The notes beneath the pieces are model-generated. The model made no database searches. It saw only the letters and a list, made by a program, of their open reading frames with translations, and was not told the DNA's origin. Shown here piece by piece: positions 1 to 8,056 of a stretch of 64,000 bases of DNA (its first letter is position 1; every line of letters starts with the position of its first letter). A program made the translations under genes and the position numbers. The stretch is from Pseudomonas fluorescens Q2-87 (lineage in GTDB: Bacteria > Pseudomonadota > Gammaproteobacteria > Pseudomonadales > Pseudomonadaceae). The stretch covers positions 1,926,556 to 1,990,555 of the forward strand of contig NZ_CM001558.1 of NCBI RefSeq assembly GCF_000281895.1, given 5' to 3'.

Positions 1-2
1 CT

Positions 3-239
3 CTATTGGCGGGATGTTCGACGCTGGCTGAAACCTTCGATGATCGTCCGCGTTGCGGTGTTCATCCCTATTGCGGGGCTTCCACGGATATCGAGGTAAT
101 CAAGGCTGCAACGGACGAAAACGCCGGCATATTTCGCGCCTTGGTGCCGCTGGCAGTGATCGATCTGCCGTTCAGCCTGGTCGCCGATACGCTGTTGCTG
201 CCGTATACCGCGTTCGCTAAAGAACCTGTCCAGCCCTGA
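3..239 (+). CDS. YceK/YidQ-type lipoprotein, 3' part only
   Basis: The reading frame enters from the window edge and reads Leu-Leu-Ala-Gly-Cys within the first six codons. That is a lipobox, so the signal peptide start lies just outside the window. The mature part (about 75 residues) has the pattern of the YceK/YidQ (DUF1375) family: Cys-containing 'YCGAS' early, then a hydrophobic 'IDLPFSLVADTLLLPY' stretch. These are small outer-membrane lipoproteins of unknown role. The last 23 bases overlap the 3' end of the convergent LysR gene. Family assignment is by motif recognition. Confidence 0.75.
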   Translation, partial: LLAGCSTLAETFDDRPRCGVHPYCGASTDIEVIKAATDENAGIFRALVPLAVIDLPFSLVADTLLLPYTAFAKEPVQP

Positions 240-1131
240 CGGTCGTTCCCTGCGTCACGCTGCCCAGCAACCACTCGTTAAACGCCCGCACCAGCGGTTG
301 CCGCTCTCGCCCGGGCACGCACACCACGGTGTATCGCGCTCCCGCCAGGCGAATCTCAGGGCGATAGCTGATCAATTGGCCGCGTGCGATCGCTTCGGCA
401 ACCAGTACGTTGCTGGCGAGTACCAGTCCGTGGCCGACGATTGCGGCTTGCAAGGCGTGGTGCTCCTCGTCATAGCGCCGCAAACGGGCGGTGCCCAGCC
501 AGTCCAAAGTGTTGGCCTTGGCACACCAGGTAGGCCAGTCAACCGCGACATTCACGCTACTCAGCCACGGCACATCGATCAGTTCCACGGGCGAGCCCGG
601 TGCGGGCGGTTGCCAGTCGGGGCGGCAATAGACGCCAAAGTACTCGTCCAGCAACGGCTGCTCGAACAGCTGTGGGTCGGGTGTGAAGAGGGCGCGGATC
701 GCCAGGTCGATGCTTGCATCCCGTCGCAGGTCCACCACGTCATTGCTGCTGTGCAGGCTGATGTCGATCTCCGGATGCAACCGATGAAAATCGCCGAGTC
801 GCGGTATCAGCCAGAGGCTGGCAAATGCCGGTGTGGTACTCACGACCAAGGACTTCGCGCCACACGGCGGCGACAGCGCTTGCAGGCCATGTTGAATATC
901 CAGCAAGGCGCGGTGCAGTTGCGGGTGGAGGCGCTCGCCGTCGACACTCAGGCGCACGCTCTGACTGGAGCGCTCGAACAGTCGCACGCCAAGGTAGGCT
1001 TCCAGGCTCTTGACCTGATGGGAAATCGCCGCCGGGCTGACATTCAGCTCGTGGGCTGCCGCCTTGAAGCTGCCCAGTCGTGCGGCGGACTCGAAGCCGC
1101 GCACGGCGGTGAGGGGCAGTTTGGCAAACAT
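217..1131 (-). CDS. LysR-family transcriptional regulator (GcvA-like)
   Basis: A 304-aa protein of normal LysR length. An N-terminal winged helix-turn-helix (residues about 5-65, with 'GSFKAAAHELNVSPAAISHQVKSLE' split across the helices) is followed by a periplasmic-binding-like effector domain (about 90-295). The 'LPLTAVRGFESAARLGS' opening is typical of the GcvA/AmpR-like subgroup. It is divergent from the PACE efflux gene at 1238, with a LysR-type inverted repeat in the 106-base gap. By the usual logic of such pairs it probably controls that pump and itself. The effector is unknown. Confidence 0.93.
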   Translation of the reverse strand: MFAKLPLTAVRGFESAARLGSFKAAAHELNVSPAAISHQVKSLEAYLGVRLFERSSQSVRLSVDGERLHPQLHRALLDIQHGLQALSPPCGAKSLVVSTTPAFASLWLIPRLGDFHRLHPEIDISLHSSNDVVDLRRDASIDLAIRALFTPDPQLFEQPLLDEYFGVYCRPDWQPPAPGSPVELIDVPWLSSVNVAVDWPTWCAKANTLDWLGTARLRRYDEEHHALQAAIVGHGLVLASNVLVAEAIARGQLISYRPEIRLAGARYTVVCVPGRERQPLVRAFNEWLLGSVTQGTTVRAGQVL

Positions 1132-1151
1132 GGGCGGGTAGGTTACTCAGG

Positions 1152-1194
1152 TTGAGCGTGGCTCAATTTAGCTCAATTGTGCGCGGCTGCTCAA
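1152..1194. promoter_or_regulatory. LysR-type operator between regulator and efflux gene
   Basis: TTGAGC-GTG-GCTCAA (1152-1166) is a perfect hyphenated palindrome containing the T-N11-A core of LysR sites. Two more GCTCAA half-sites follow at 1171-1176 and 1189-1194, all on one side of the palindrome. It lies in the middle of the divergent promoter region. Binding by the adjacent regulator is inference. Confidence 0.6.
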
Positions 1195-1237
1195 CTTGCC
1201 AGGCTGTGGTCTCCCACCTCACTCCAGGAGCCCAGCG

Positions 1238-1687
1238 ATGCAAGGCACGCCCCGTAAAATCCTTCAGGCCATCCTTTACGAAGCCGGTGGTGTGCTGTTC
1301 GTGGCGCCGGCGTTGGCGCTGATCTACGGGCAGGGCATGGGCTATTCAACCCTGCTGTCTCTGGTGATATCCGCGGTCGCGCTCGCCTGGAACATGCTTT
1401 TCAACGGTCTGTTCGAGTGGTGGGAGCGCCGGCAACGCAACCGTCAGCGAAACTGGCGGCGGCGACTTCTTCACTCGCTGGGATTTGAAGGTGGCTTGAC
1501 ACTGATTCTTACCCCCGTAATTGCGGCATGGCTGGGGATCAGCCTGTGGTTGGCGTTGGTGACCAACCTGGGGTTGTTTGCATTCTTCTTTTTCTATTCG
1601 CTGGTTTTTCAATGGCTGTTCGATCGAATGTTTGATGTGCCGCTTTCGGCGCAATCCGGCGGCGGGCCGGTATCCGATGCTCGTTGA
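1238..1687 (+). CDS. PACE-family efflux transporter
   Basis: A 149-aa inner-membrane protein made of two tandem bacterial-transmembrane-pair units, four hydrophobic segments at about residues 12-32, 36-56, 80-100 and 103-125. The hallmark motifs of PACE pumps (AceI relatives) are present: 'ILQAILYEAGG' in helix 1, 'WNMLFNGLFEWWE' after helix 2, 'LHSLGFEGGL' starting unit 2 and 'FNxxF'-like residues late. Members export cationic biocides such as chlorhexidine or short diamines. The ATG at 1238 is preceded by CAGGAG at a good distance; a longer in-frame TTG start at 1196 has no ribosome-binding site. It is divergent from the LysR regulator at 217-1131. Confidence 0.92.
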   Translation: MQGTPRKILQAILYEAGGVLFVAPALALIYGQGMGYSTLLSLVISAVALAWNMLFNGLFEWWERRQRNRQRNWRRRLLHSLGFEGGLTLILTPVIAAWLGISLWLALVTNLGLFAFFFFYSLVFQWLFDRMFDVPLSAQSGGGPVSDAR

Positions 1688-1768
1688 GTAAACGTCGCCT
1701 CTCCCAGGTAATTGGAACTGTCGCCACACCGCAGGCTCTCCTGAATATCAATGATCGGGAGGCGCGGC

Positions 1769-2008
1769 ATGAAGTGCTATCTATGTGGATTGGAAGGGCA
1801 GGAAGCCGAACCCATGTCGGGGGGCGAGCTCGTCAGCTGTCAGGATTGCGGCGTGTATAGGATTTCAGGGCTTGTGTTGAAAGAGCTTGGCGCAAAGCAG
1901 ATCGATTACCTGAAGATGCGTGAAGACTTGCATCGCCAACGCCAGGACAACGCTACGTCCATTGCTGAGATCAACACCGAAACGGCCATCTGGCGCGCGG
2001 GTTCCTGA
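1769..2008 (+). CDS. Small zinc-ribbon-like hypothetical protein
   Basis: A 79-aa protein starting at the ATG preceded by GGGAGG (1757-1762); the earlier in-frame ATG at 1751 has no ribosome-binding site. It carries two Cys pairs, CYLC at residues 3-6 and CQDC at about 25-28. This suggests a treble-clef or rubredoxin-like zinc ribbon of the kind used in small nucleic-acid-binding or chaperone-like proteins. The C-terminal half is charged and helical. No family recognised beyond that. The next ORF begins 4 bases after its stop, so the two are likely co-transcribed. Confidence 0.7.
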   Translation: MKCYLCGLEGQEAEPMSGGELVSCQDCGVYRISGLVLKELGAKQIDYLKMREDLHRQRQDNATSIAEINTETAIWRAGS

Positions 2009-2012
2009 TGGA

Positions 2013-2231
2013 ATGGCAAGGGCAGACGTCTACAGAATCGCATTCGAGAACCAGCGCTGGACGCTCTACAAGGCTCACGGCTACAAACCGATCCTGCACG
2101 CTGAGACCCACGACGAATTGATCAACCATGTGCTGACATTGACGCGGGGGAAGGGCGTCATCGTTCGTTTCGCTTCTGAGGCTGGGGTTCGTGAGCTGAG
2201 GCTTGGAGAAGTTGAAACGGACGAGTCTTAG
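2013..2231 (+). CDS. Small hypothetical protein, weakly DUF2188-like
   Basis: A 72-aa soluble protein that follows the zinc-ribbon gene by 4 bases. The N-terminal beta-type pattern (YRIAFENQRWTLYKAHGYKP) followed by a helix (THDELINHVLTLTRGKG) and a final strand ending in 'REL' loosely resembles DUF2188. I cannot confirm the family by eye. The ATG at 2013 is chosen because longer in-frame starts overlap the upstream gene out of frame. Its spacing suggests translational coupling to the upstream gene. Confidence 0.55.
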   Translation: MARADVYRIAFENQRWTLYKAHGYKPILHAETHDELINHVLTLTRGKGVIVRFASEAGVRELRLGEVETDES

Positions 2232-2304
2232 CCGACCGCGCTGAGCTAATTTGAACTGCCAGTGCAGTGGTATGCCCAACCCCTATCACCATGAGGACTG
2301 GCCA

Positions 2305-2424
2305 ATGACGGATGAGCAGAAAAAAGAACAACCAAAGGACAACGCTCCTGCGCATTCAACCGAGCAGGAGCGTGAGCGTCTGAAAGACTTCAATAAGGAT
2401 GGCATTCCGCCGGGTTCCTCCTGA
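2305..2424 (+). CDS. 39-aa hydrophilic protein
   Basis: The ATG at 2305 is preceded by GAGG at 2293-2296. The product is very charged, rich in Lys, Glu, Gln and Pro, with 'STEQERERLKDFNKDGIPPG' at the C-terminal end and no hydrophobic segment. It looks intrinsically disordered. Such short proteins ending in 'KDGIPPG(S)S' are common in pseudomonads but have no assigned role. A hairpin terminator lies about 70 bases downstream. Confidence 0.55.
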   Translation: MTDEQKKEQPKDNAPAHSTEQERERLKDFNKDGIPPGSS

Positions 2425-2493
2425 TTGAAGCGATTTCCAACGAACTTATCGATCCTTGTTAAGAAAGCAAGGTAGAGGTTTGTCTCGACGTAA

Positions 2494-2521
2494 AAAAGCC
2501 CTACATCAATGTAGGGCTTTT
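2494..2521. terminator. Bidirectional rho-independent terminator
   Basis: AAAAGCCCTACAT and ATGTAGGGCTTTT form a near-perfect hairpin with A-runs on one side and T-runs on the other. It can therefore terminate both the plus-strand small genes and the convergent DUF3606 gene, whose stop is at 2524. Confidence 0.85.
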
Positions 2522-2523
2522 GA

Positions 2524-2700
2524 TTATTTCTTAAGTTGCCGGCGAACATCTATGACCGCCGATCCAACGGCTTTCACGGCTGCCTTGAGCTCGTCTTCGG
2601 TGACGCCGAGCTCTTTCGTCCAGTATCTGACTTCCCACTCTTCGGAGGTGCTGATGCGGCTGCGGTCTTGCGGTCCGCGGTTGCTCAAGTCGTCTGCCAT
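2524..2700 (-). CDS. DUF3606 family small protein
   Basis: A 58-aa protein with the standard DUF3606 layout: 'MADDLSNRGPQDRSRI', then 'EWEVRYWTKELGVTEDELKAAVKAVG'. Role unknown; members are widespread in soil bacteria and often stress-associated. The ATG at 2700 has AGGAG about 7 bases upstream; the longer frame from 2730 has no such signal. It ends against the bidirectional terminator. Confidence 0.85.
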   Translation of the reverse strand: MADDLSNRGPQDRSRISTSEEWEVRYWTKELGVTEDELKAAVKAVGSAVIDVRRQLKK

Positions 2701-2807
2701 TGTAGAGCTCCTGGGTAAGCCTGGTAACACCAGGCGACACCCAGTAGACAGTCAATCCGCGCCGTTTGCGTCATTCGTTTTGCGGCGCGTCATGGCCAAG
2801 CTTGCGA

Positions 2808-3236
2808 TCAGAGACGCATGCCTTTGAACGGATTCCAGCCTTGTTCACCTTTCACTTCTTTCAGGTAGTACGCGTAGTTAGTCATGAGGGTGTACATCAT
2901 CGACATCGCAACGTTCAGACCCATGCTCAACGGTCGTGGGAAATCCATGCCGATGACTGCGAAGATCACGCTCAATACGATATTGATCGCCAGGAAAATA
3001 CCAAGCAGGGCAAGATTTTTCTTCCAGAGGCCCAAGACGAACAGGTAGATAGGGCCGAAGAAAAACGCGATCACGTTGGCGTTGATAAGTATTTTTTTCT
3101 TGACGCCGGGCAGCGTCTTGACGGCTTCCTTGTATCTCGGATCGTTTGGCGCACCATAGGTTTCAAAAAAATCAAAGCGTTCCTGCCATTTGGCACTGTG
3201 TTTACCGGTGCTTTGCACTTGTTCAGTTGTGCTCAT
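2808..3236 (-). CDS. DUF2628 membrane protein
   Basis: A 142-aa protein. A soluble N-terminal part (about 1-50, 'WQERFDFFETYGAPNDPRYKEA') is followed by membrane segments at about 55-75, 78-100 and 105-125. The C-terminal 'YYLKEVKGEQGWNPFKGMR' matches DUF2628 proteins. Function unknown. The ATG at 3236 has GGAG 7-8 bases upstream; a longer start at 3278 lacks support. About 270 bases upstream (3237-3510) are AT-richer and I see no gene in them. Confidence 0.85.
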   Translation of the reverse strand: MSTTEQVQSTGKHSAKWQERFDFFETYGAPNDPRYKEAVKTLPGVKKKILINANVIAFFFGPIYLFVLGLWKKNLALLGIFLAINIVLSVIFAVIGMDFPRPLSMGLNVAMSMMYTLMTNYAYYLKEVKGEQGWNPFKGMRL

Positions 3237-3510
3237 TTCAAGGCTCCTGCTTCCATGAATAGTTTTTCTTTCTTTCAAGAAAATCCTGCGCTCTGTTCCA
3301 GAGCATTGATTGCCTTGATCTTCGACGAAGGGCTCGAGTGAGTCGCCTGAAGTATTTATTTTGCCGTTTTATAACCGTCGTTGTTGAATATTCCGCACGT
3401 GCAGCTTGAGCAGTCGTCCGGTCTGTGACGTGCTTCACTCTATTTCTTTAAACGATTTTCTACTAATCCGAGGCCAGCAAGTAGCCGGTCGCCGTCCGGT
3501 GCTTTTCAAT

Positions 3511-3660
3511 TCAGTCCAGGTCTTTCTGGCTCGGCTCATTCAGGCGAGATAGATAACTGTTTTGCGCAAGGCCTGCGAGCTGTACTCGGCGCGCTATCGG
3601 GTCGCGTGCAGCCCGCTCGATAAAGGCTTGGTAAGCCTCACTTTCGCCTTGCGGATTGAA
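3511..3660 (-). pseudogene. Orphan 49-codon coding remnant (C-terminus of a lost gene)
   Basis: Minus-strand reading gives a protein-like stretch of 49 codons ending at a TGA (3511-3513), including 'YQAFIERAARDPIARR' and 'YLSRLNEPSQKDLD'. It contains no ATG, GTG or TTG start and is closed upstream by two TGA codons in the same frame. It therefore looks like the tail of a degraded gene. The upstream small ORF (3672-3878) is in another frame and could be part of the same wreck. I do not recognise the parent family. Confidence 0.35.
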
Positions 3661-3671
3661 TCAAGGTCAGG

Positions 3672-3878
3672 TCAGAAACCCAGCGCAGCCGCTTCCCCGA
3701 ACGAATGATCCTGCAGTGCCGCCATAAAGTGCAGCGGCATTTTCTGTGGCGCCTCGATGGGGGGCAACTCGAAACTTCCCACCACCTGACCCTGAAGCGC
3801 ACTCAGCCGTATCGACTCTTCTTCCTTTGCTTTTGCCATTCTCGCGTGGTTCGCTGCGATTTCACTAAGAGTTGACAC
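3672..3878 (-). CDS. Small hypothetical protein, GTG start
   Basis: A 68-aa product from a GTG at 3878 with CGGAGA 7 bases upstream. It is Ala/Glu/Lys-rich at the N-terminus ('EIAANHARMAKAKEEES', likely helical) and ends 'HSFGEAAALGF'. No membrane segment, signal peptide or known domain. Its stop lies just upstream of the out-of-frame remnant at 3511-3660, so it may be a surviving 5' piece of a broken gene. Confidence 0.4.
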   Translation of the reverse strand: MSTLSEIAANHARMAKAKEEESIRLSALQGQVVGSFELPPIEAPQKMPLHFMAALQDHSFGEAAALGF

Positions 3879-4176
3879 GGTACATCTCCGTTTGCTGACC
3901 AAGCATTGATTGATTTGCCGCCGCGTCAGAATTACGTCGTTCTTGGCTGCTGAGACAGGCCAGTGCAAACCCTGAGCCAGGCATGGCCGCCTATCGAGCC
4001 CAATATTTAACAAGCGACGAATGGTGGGTCTACTAGCCAAAACCGCCGAGATAGACGCTCAACAATGCCGGGCAACATGACCACCATGCCTCAACGATAA
4101 GTCACTGATAATACAAACTGACCCCTTCGAACCATTGTTTTTCCGGGCACCCCGGCATTCTGGATGCCAACATCGA
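3879..4176. other. Intergenic stretch, no gene seen
   Basis: About 300 bases between the small GTG-start ORF and the end of the MFS exporter gene. Only short unsupported frames occur. A weak GGCAT-TCTGG-ATGCC hairpin near 4153-4167 has no T-run, so I do not call it a terminator. Confidence 0.4.
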
Positions 4177-5388
4177 TTACTCTGAATCGATTCCATAGGC
4201 TGCCGGTGCGGGTGTCGCTTTTTTAAACACGACGACCACGGCAATGCCGATCAGGCTGGTGGCGAAGGCCAGCAGCAAAATCACCTGTTGTGTGCCGATG
4301 GGTGCGGCCAACACTGCGACCAGCAGGCCTGCCAACGGTTGGGACAGGTTGTTGAGCAGCGTAATGACACCTACCGTCTTGCCGAAATCCTGGGGCGGAA
4401 TGATTTGTTGGCGGATGCTGCGCATGTACACGTTGAACATCTTGTCGAAGCCGACGACCAGCAGGAGGCCGACCACATAGCCCCATGCGTGGGGGCTGAA
4501 CGCCGTGATGAACGCACCAGCGACAATCAACGTGTACGACAGGATTCCCAGCAATTTCATGGGCAGCGTGACCCGCGCCAGGAAAAACAGAATGACGATG
4601 GTGGTCACGGCACCGGCTGCCTGCACGCCGGCGTAATAATCCTTACCGGCGCCGTATTGGCCGATGACCATGGCCGCCGAAGTGGCGAGGGTGACACCAA
4701 TGATCAAGTTGACGCCCACTGCCAGACTGATGACCTTCTTCAGTTCCGCCAGGTTACGGATATGGCCGAAAGCGATGCGCAACGGGTTGAGCCAGAGATC
4801 GCGATGTTGCTCGAACGTTTCCAGGGTGACCGAACTGGTGCGCTGCCAGTACAGCATCGTCAGGTCCGCCAATAGGAACAGCCCGGCAATCGCCAATACC
4901 ACCCAGTGCCACGCCCACACCTCGAGCATCAGCGCGGCGATCAGTGGGCCCAGTACCAATCCGGTCTGATCGGCAATTTGCGAGTAAGACAGGGTCTTGG
5001 TGTAGGTGTAGTGCTTGAAGATGTAAGGCATCACCACTTCCCGGGCCATGATGCCCTGGGTGGTCAGTACGCCACACAGTGCCGAGAGGGCCACGATCCA
5101 GTAGATGCCGCCAAAGATCGTGTACAAGACCACCGCCGCGACACACGCCACGGCGCGATAGACCTGGCTGATGTGCAGGATACGGATGGGCGAGAACTTA
5201 TCGCACAGCGCGCCGCAGATCGGGAACGACAAGTAGCGCGGCAAGGATTCGACGAAGAAGGCCAGGCCCGCCCAGGACACGCTGTTGGTGGTCTGGAACA
5301 CAATCAGCGGGACGATGAACAGCAGTATCTGGTCGGCCAGCCGGGAGAGAAACATTGAGGTGAAAAAGGCCAGGTAATCCTTGCGCAT
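4177..5388 (-). CDS. MFS exporter of the unknown biosynthetic operon
   Basis: A 403-aa, 12-helix major facilitator protein of the EntS/DHA3 exporter type. The opening 'MFLSRLADQILLFIVPLIVFQTT' and the loop 'GALCDKFSPIRIL' after helix 2 match that group, and the C-terminus is 'VVVFKKATPAPAAY'. Such proteins export siderophores, macrolides and similar metabolites by proton antiport. It is the last gene of the operon and starts 39 bases after the ectoine-synthase homologue. I prefer the ATG at 5388 over a TTG at 5430 that overlaps the upstream stop, though its ribosome-binding site is weak. Cargo is probably the operon's product (inference). Confidence 0.85.
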   Translation of the reverse strand: MRKDYLAFFTSMFLSRLADQILLFIVPLIVFQTTNSVSWAGLAFFVESLPRYLSFPICGALCDKFSPIRILHISQVYRAVACVAAVVLYTIFGGIYWIVALSALCGVLTTQGIMAREVVMPYIFKHYTYTKTLSYSQIADQTGLVLGPLIAALMLEVWAWHWVVLAIAGLFLLADLTMLYWQRTSSVTLETFEQHRDLWLNPLRIAFGHIRNLAELKKVISLAVGVNLIIGVTLATSAAMVIGQYGAGKDYYAGVQAAGAVTTIVILFFLARVTLPMKLLGILSYTLIVAGAFITAFSPHAWGYVVGLLLVVGFDKMFNVYMRSIRQQIIPPQDFGKTVGVITLLNNLSQPLAGLLVAVLAAPIGTQQVILLLAFATSLIGIAVVVVFKKATPAPAAYGIDSE

Positions 5389-5426
5389 AGTGTTCTCGTG
5401 TCGAGGAACGGGGAGCCGGTTGATGC

Positions 5427-5813
5427 TCAATAGGCAGAGCCGGACGCGTCATTGAGGTTGTGTCGCTCATCGCCCTTCAGAGGCGGATTGAAGACGCTGA
5501 CCAGAATCAGATCCTGGTCTTTTCCACCACGCAGGTAATGGCGGTCATGCTGGTCAAGTACATAGATATCGCCGGGGCGAATCGGGTACACGTTGCCCTC
5601 CATGTCTTCGATTTCACCCTCACCGGCAATGCAATAGCAGGCCTCGAGGTGGTTGCGATAGTGCAGCAATGACTCTGTCCCGGCGCGCACCACGGTATGG
5701 CACACGGTGTAGCCCATGCCGTCTTTTTCAGTCAGCAACCGATGGCTGGTGCCGGCTCCCCACTCGACGAAGTGGGCGGTTTTTTCGATGTCGGATTTAT
5801 TGCGAACAAACAT
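5427..5813 (-). CDS. ectC: Orphan ectoine synthase homologue (cupin)
   Basis: A 128-aa cupin of normal EctC length. '[17 protein letters not shown]' and '[20 protein letters not shown]' are the two signature cupin motifs of ectoine synthase. Glu57, Tyr84 and His92 fall where I recall the iron-binding Glu57/Tyr85/His93 of the Paenibacillus lautus enzyme. EctC closes N-gamma-acetyl-diaminobutyrate to ectoine by loss of water. No ectA, ectB or ectD lies in the window, and the neighbours are a ligase, a methyltransferase-like protein, a flavoprotein and an exporter. So it probably cyclises something else here. AAGGAGA precedes the ATG. The symbol denotes homology only. Confidence 0.88.
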   Translation of the reverse strand: MFVRNKSDIEKTAHFVEWGAGTSHRLLTEKDGMGYTVCHTVVRAGTESLLHYRNHLEACYCIAGEGEIEDMEGNVYPIRPGDIYVLDQHDRHYLRGGKDQDLILVSVFNPPLKGDERHNLNDASGSAY

Positions 5814-5832
5814 GCCTGTCTCCTTGGTGGTG

Positions 5833-7014
5833 TTACGGCGTGATCAGTGCATGGGGGCAGGCCGGCGCATCGAGGACAAAGTCGGCGTAGCCCAACATGG
5901 CACTGTCCCAATGGACGTCACGGTGTGCCACCATGGCCTGTAGGTCGCGCCATTGATGGTGAAGCGTGTTATCGCGGGTCATGGACGAGGCGCCCGCATG
6001 TTCGACCAGGCGCTGGATGGCTTGAAGACAAAGCCGCGCCACGTAGCTGCGATCACGCTTGAGCCGCAGCAGTTCGTCCATGGACAGCGACCGTCGTGTC
6101 TGACCGGATTCATGCAGCATGGACACCAGCGTCGTGTACAAGGCCGTCGCCGCGGACAGTTGCGCGGCGCTATGGGCCAGCCGTTCCCTGGCCGGTGCCG
6201 GGATTTTCTGCTGTCTCAGCGATTCGATATAACTGGCATAGGCCCCTTCGGCACAGCCCAGCACGGGCCCGAGAAGGGACGTGGTGATAAAAGGCACGAT
6301 CGGTACGCTGTACAAGTAGTCGCCGGGTAATTCGCTTGTCCGGTGCGCGAAAATGTCTTCCAGGCGGAAGACCTGTTCGGCGGGCACCAGGACATTGCGC
6401 AGCAACACATCGTGCGAACCCGTGGCCGCCATGCCGCAGGTGTCCCACGTATCCAGTATTTCCACGTCGCGGGTCGACACCACCACCAGCATCCGTTCTG
6501 AACCGGGCGTGCCGTCGTGATCGGTCACGGGCGCATTGAGCAATAACCAAGTGGCTTGTTCGATACCCGAGCTGAAGCGCCAGGTGCCGTTGACTCTAGT
6601 ACCGTCCGCGTCCGGCAATAACCGACTGTGGGGACCGACCGATGCGGAAGCAAATAGCTGCGGCCGACCATTCGCGAACAACCGGTGCTGGCATGCCCGG
6701 CTCAGGCGGCCCGCAATGGCAGCATGCCCCCCCACCAGGCTGATCATCCAGGCCGTCGAGGCGCACGCGCGGGCGGCCAGTCGGGAGGCTTCCATCAGCA
6801 CGGGCCAGCCGGGCGTGTCCAAGGGCTCACGGCGAGGGGAGACCAGTTCAAGCAACCCATCGTCGAATAACTCGTCGAATGTCGCCTGGCTCAATGTTCG
6901 GTTCTGCTCGGCATCGGCCGCGCGCTGCTGCCAGCCTGCCAGGCGCTGTCGAACCCGCTCTACTGGCGTTGGTCGGATCGCCCCGTCGAGGCTGTGCCTG
7001 TCATTCTCAAGCAT
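5833..7014 (-). CDS. Acyl-CoA dehydrogenase-fold group-D flavin monooxygenase/oxidase
   Basis: A 393-aa protein with the acyl-CoA dehydrogenase fold: helical N-domain (about 15-125), beta-domain (130-230) and C-terminal four-helix bundle (240-390). The stretch '[25 protein letters not shown]' matches two-component hydroxylases (HsaA, HpaH-C2 type) rather than true dehydrogenases, and the usual catalytic Glu region is not obvious. These enzymes use reduced FMN or FAD to hydroxylate aromatic rings or amines. No flavin reductase is encoded beside it. It overlaps the upstream gene by 8 bases and has AGAGGA ahead of its ATG, so it is firmly part of the operon. Confidence 0.8.
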   Translation of the reverse strand: MLENDRHSLDGAIRPTPVERVRQRLAGWQQRAADAEQNRTLSQATFDELFDDGLLELVSPRREPLDTPGWPVLMEASRLAARACASTAWMISLVGGHAAIAGRLSRACQHRLFANGRPQLFASASVGPHSRLLPDADGTRVNGTWRFSSGIEQATWLLLNAPVTDHDGTPGSERMLVVVSTRDVEILDTWDTCGMAATGSHDVLLRNVLVPAEQVFRLEDIFAHRTSELPGDYLYSVPIVPFITTSLLGPVLGCAEGAYASYIESLRQQKIPAPARERLAHSAAQLSAATALYTTLVSMLHESGQTRRSLSMDELLRLKRDRSYVARLCLQAIQRLVEHAGASSMTRDNTLHHQWRDLQAMVAHRDVHWDSAMLGYADFVLDAPACPHALITP

Positions 7015-8038
7015 CGGCGCGTTCCTCTACGTGCGACCGCGGGGCGCAATTCACATAGCCTATGGCGCGAGCCTCGAAGCAAAACCCTTCAGGTTGGTGG
7101 CTCGGGCCCAGCACGTTGAGGAATTGCTCGAGTCGGGCCCCATCGTCCGTGGCAACGAACTCATAGAAATTCGTACTGTTCCACAGCAGGTAGACGTGTT
7201 TGAAATGACTGGATAGCGCTTCGACGAGCTCGTGCATCAGCACTTGGCCGTTTTGCATTTGCTCCAGCATCTGTTGGCGTTTCCAGTCGATCTCTTCTTG
7301 AGTGAAATAACGTGTCTTGAAGCAGTTGTCTTTCATCCGCTCACGCTCCAGGTACTGCCCGACATCCTCGTGGTTGAGCTTTTCAAGAAAAAACACCAGG
7401 GCGCCGGGTTTCAGCAATGGCTTGATGTGATTGACCTGGGCTTTGCGGTCGCGGGTATAAAACTGGAAGGCCGCGGTTTCATAGACGTAGTCAAACCCTT
7501 CCTTGAATCGCCCGTAAGGCTCTTCAGTGAACAGTCGGGATTGCAGGGTCAGGAACGACTGGGGATAGAACAGGGAGCGCGCCGGGTCGGCATGCCGGTC
7601 GAAGTGAGATTGGTTGGCTTTGTTGGGTGAGGTGGTGAAGGTGTTGATCAAGCCCCGGGAATGCGCGGCGAGTGCGCGCCCATTGCTGCCGTCAAAGGCA
7701 TCAATCTCGAAAAAACTGAAGGGGCGGGGCTCAGTGGCCTGCCGGGCTAGTGAGAGCCGCGTGAGGGCGACGCCGACTCTCGCCATCTCTTCCAGGATGT
7801 ACGGAACGCTCGCCAGGAAATGCAGGAACAGAGGGCCGGCGTCCGCCACCAGTTGGTCGTGGTAGGCCACGACATCGGTATCGGCCATGGTGTGCCGCAG
7901 ATGGCTGGTCAACGACTGCGCCGGAACCTGGGTCGCACCCGTGGCCAGGCGATGGAAGTGATCGGCCAGATGCAGCATCGAGCTGCTTTTCAGGTCTTCG
8001 TCCGGGCTGAAAGAAATCGCCGGCTGTGTAACGTCCAT
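7007..8038 (-). CDS. Class I SAM-dependent methyltransferase-like protein
   Basis: A 343-aa soluble protein. The central 'FSFFEIDAFDGSNGRALA' resembles a degenerate SAM-binding motif I (E-x-x-x-x-G-x-x-G). Later 'FDYVYETAAFQFY' and 'HIKPLLKPGALVFFLEKL' look like motifs of class I methyltransferases ('LLKPGG...'). The 120-residue N-terminal helical part has no match I know. It starts 18 bases after the ligase stop with GGGAGC upstream of its ATG. The substrate is presumably an operon intermediate. The methyltransferase call is probable rather than certain. Confidence 0.6.
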   Translation of the reverse strand: MDVTQPAISFSPDEDLKSSSMLHLADHFHRLATGATQVPAQSLTSHLRHTMADTDVVAYHDQLVADAGPLFLHFLASVPYILEEMARVGVALTRLSLARQATEPRPFSFFEIDAFDGSNGRALAAHSRGLINTFTTSPNKANQSHFDRHADPARSLFYPQSFLTLQSRLFTEEPYGRFKEGFDYVYETAAFQFYTRDRKAQVNHIKPLLKPGALVFFLEKLNHEDVGQYLERERMKDNCFKTRYFTQEEIDWKRQQMLEQMQNGQVLMHELVEALSSHFKHVYLLWNSTNFYEFVATDDGARLEQFLNVLGPSHQPEGFCFEARAIGYVNCAPRSHVEERADA

Positions 8039-8056
8039 TTTTATCGCTCCCTGATA

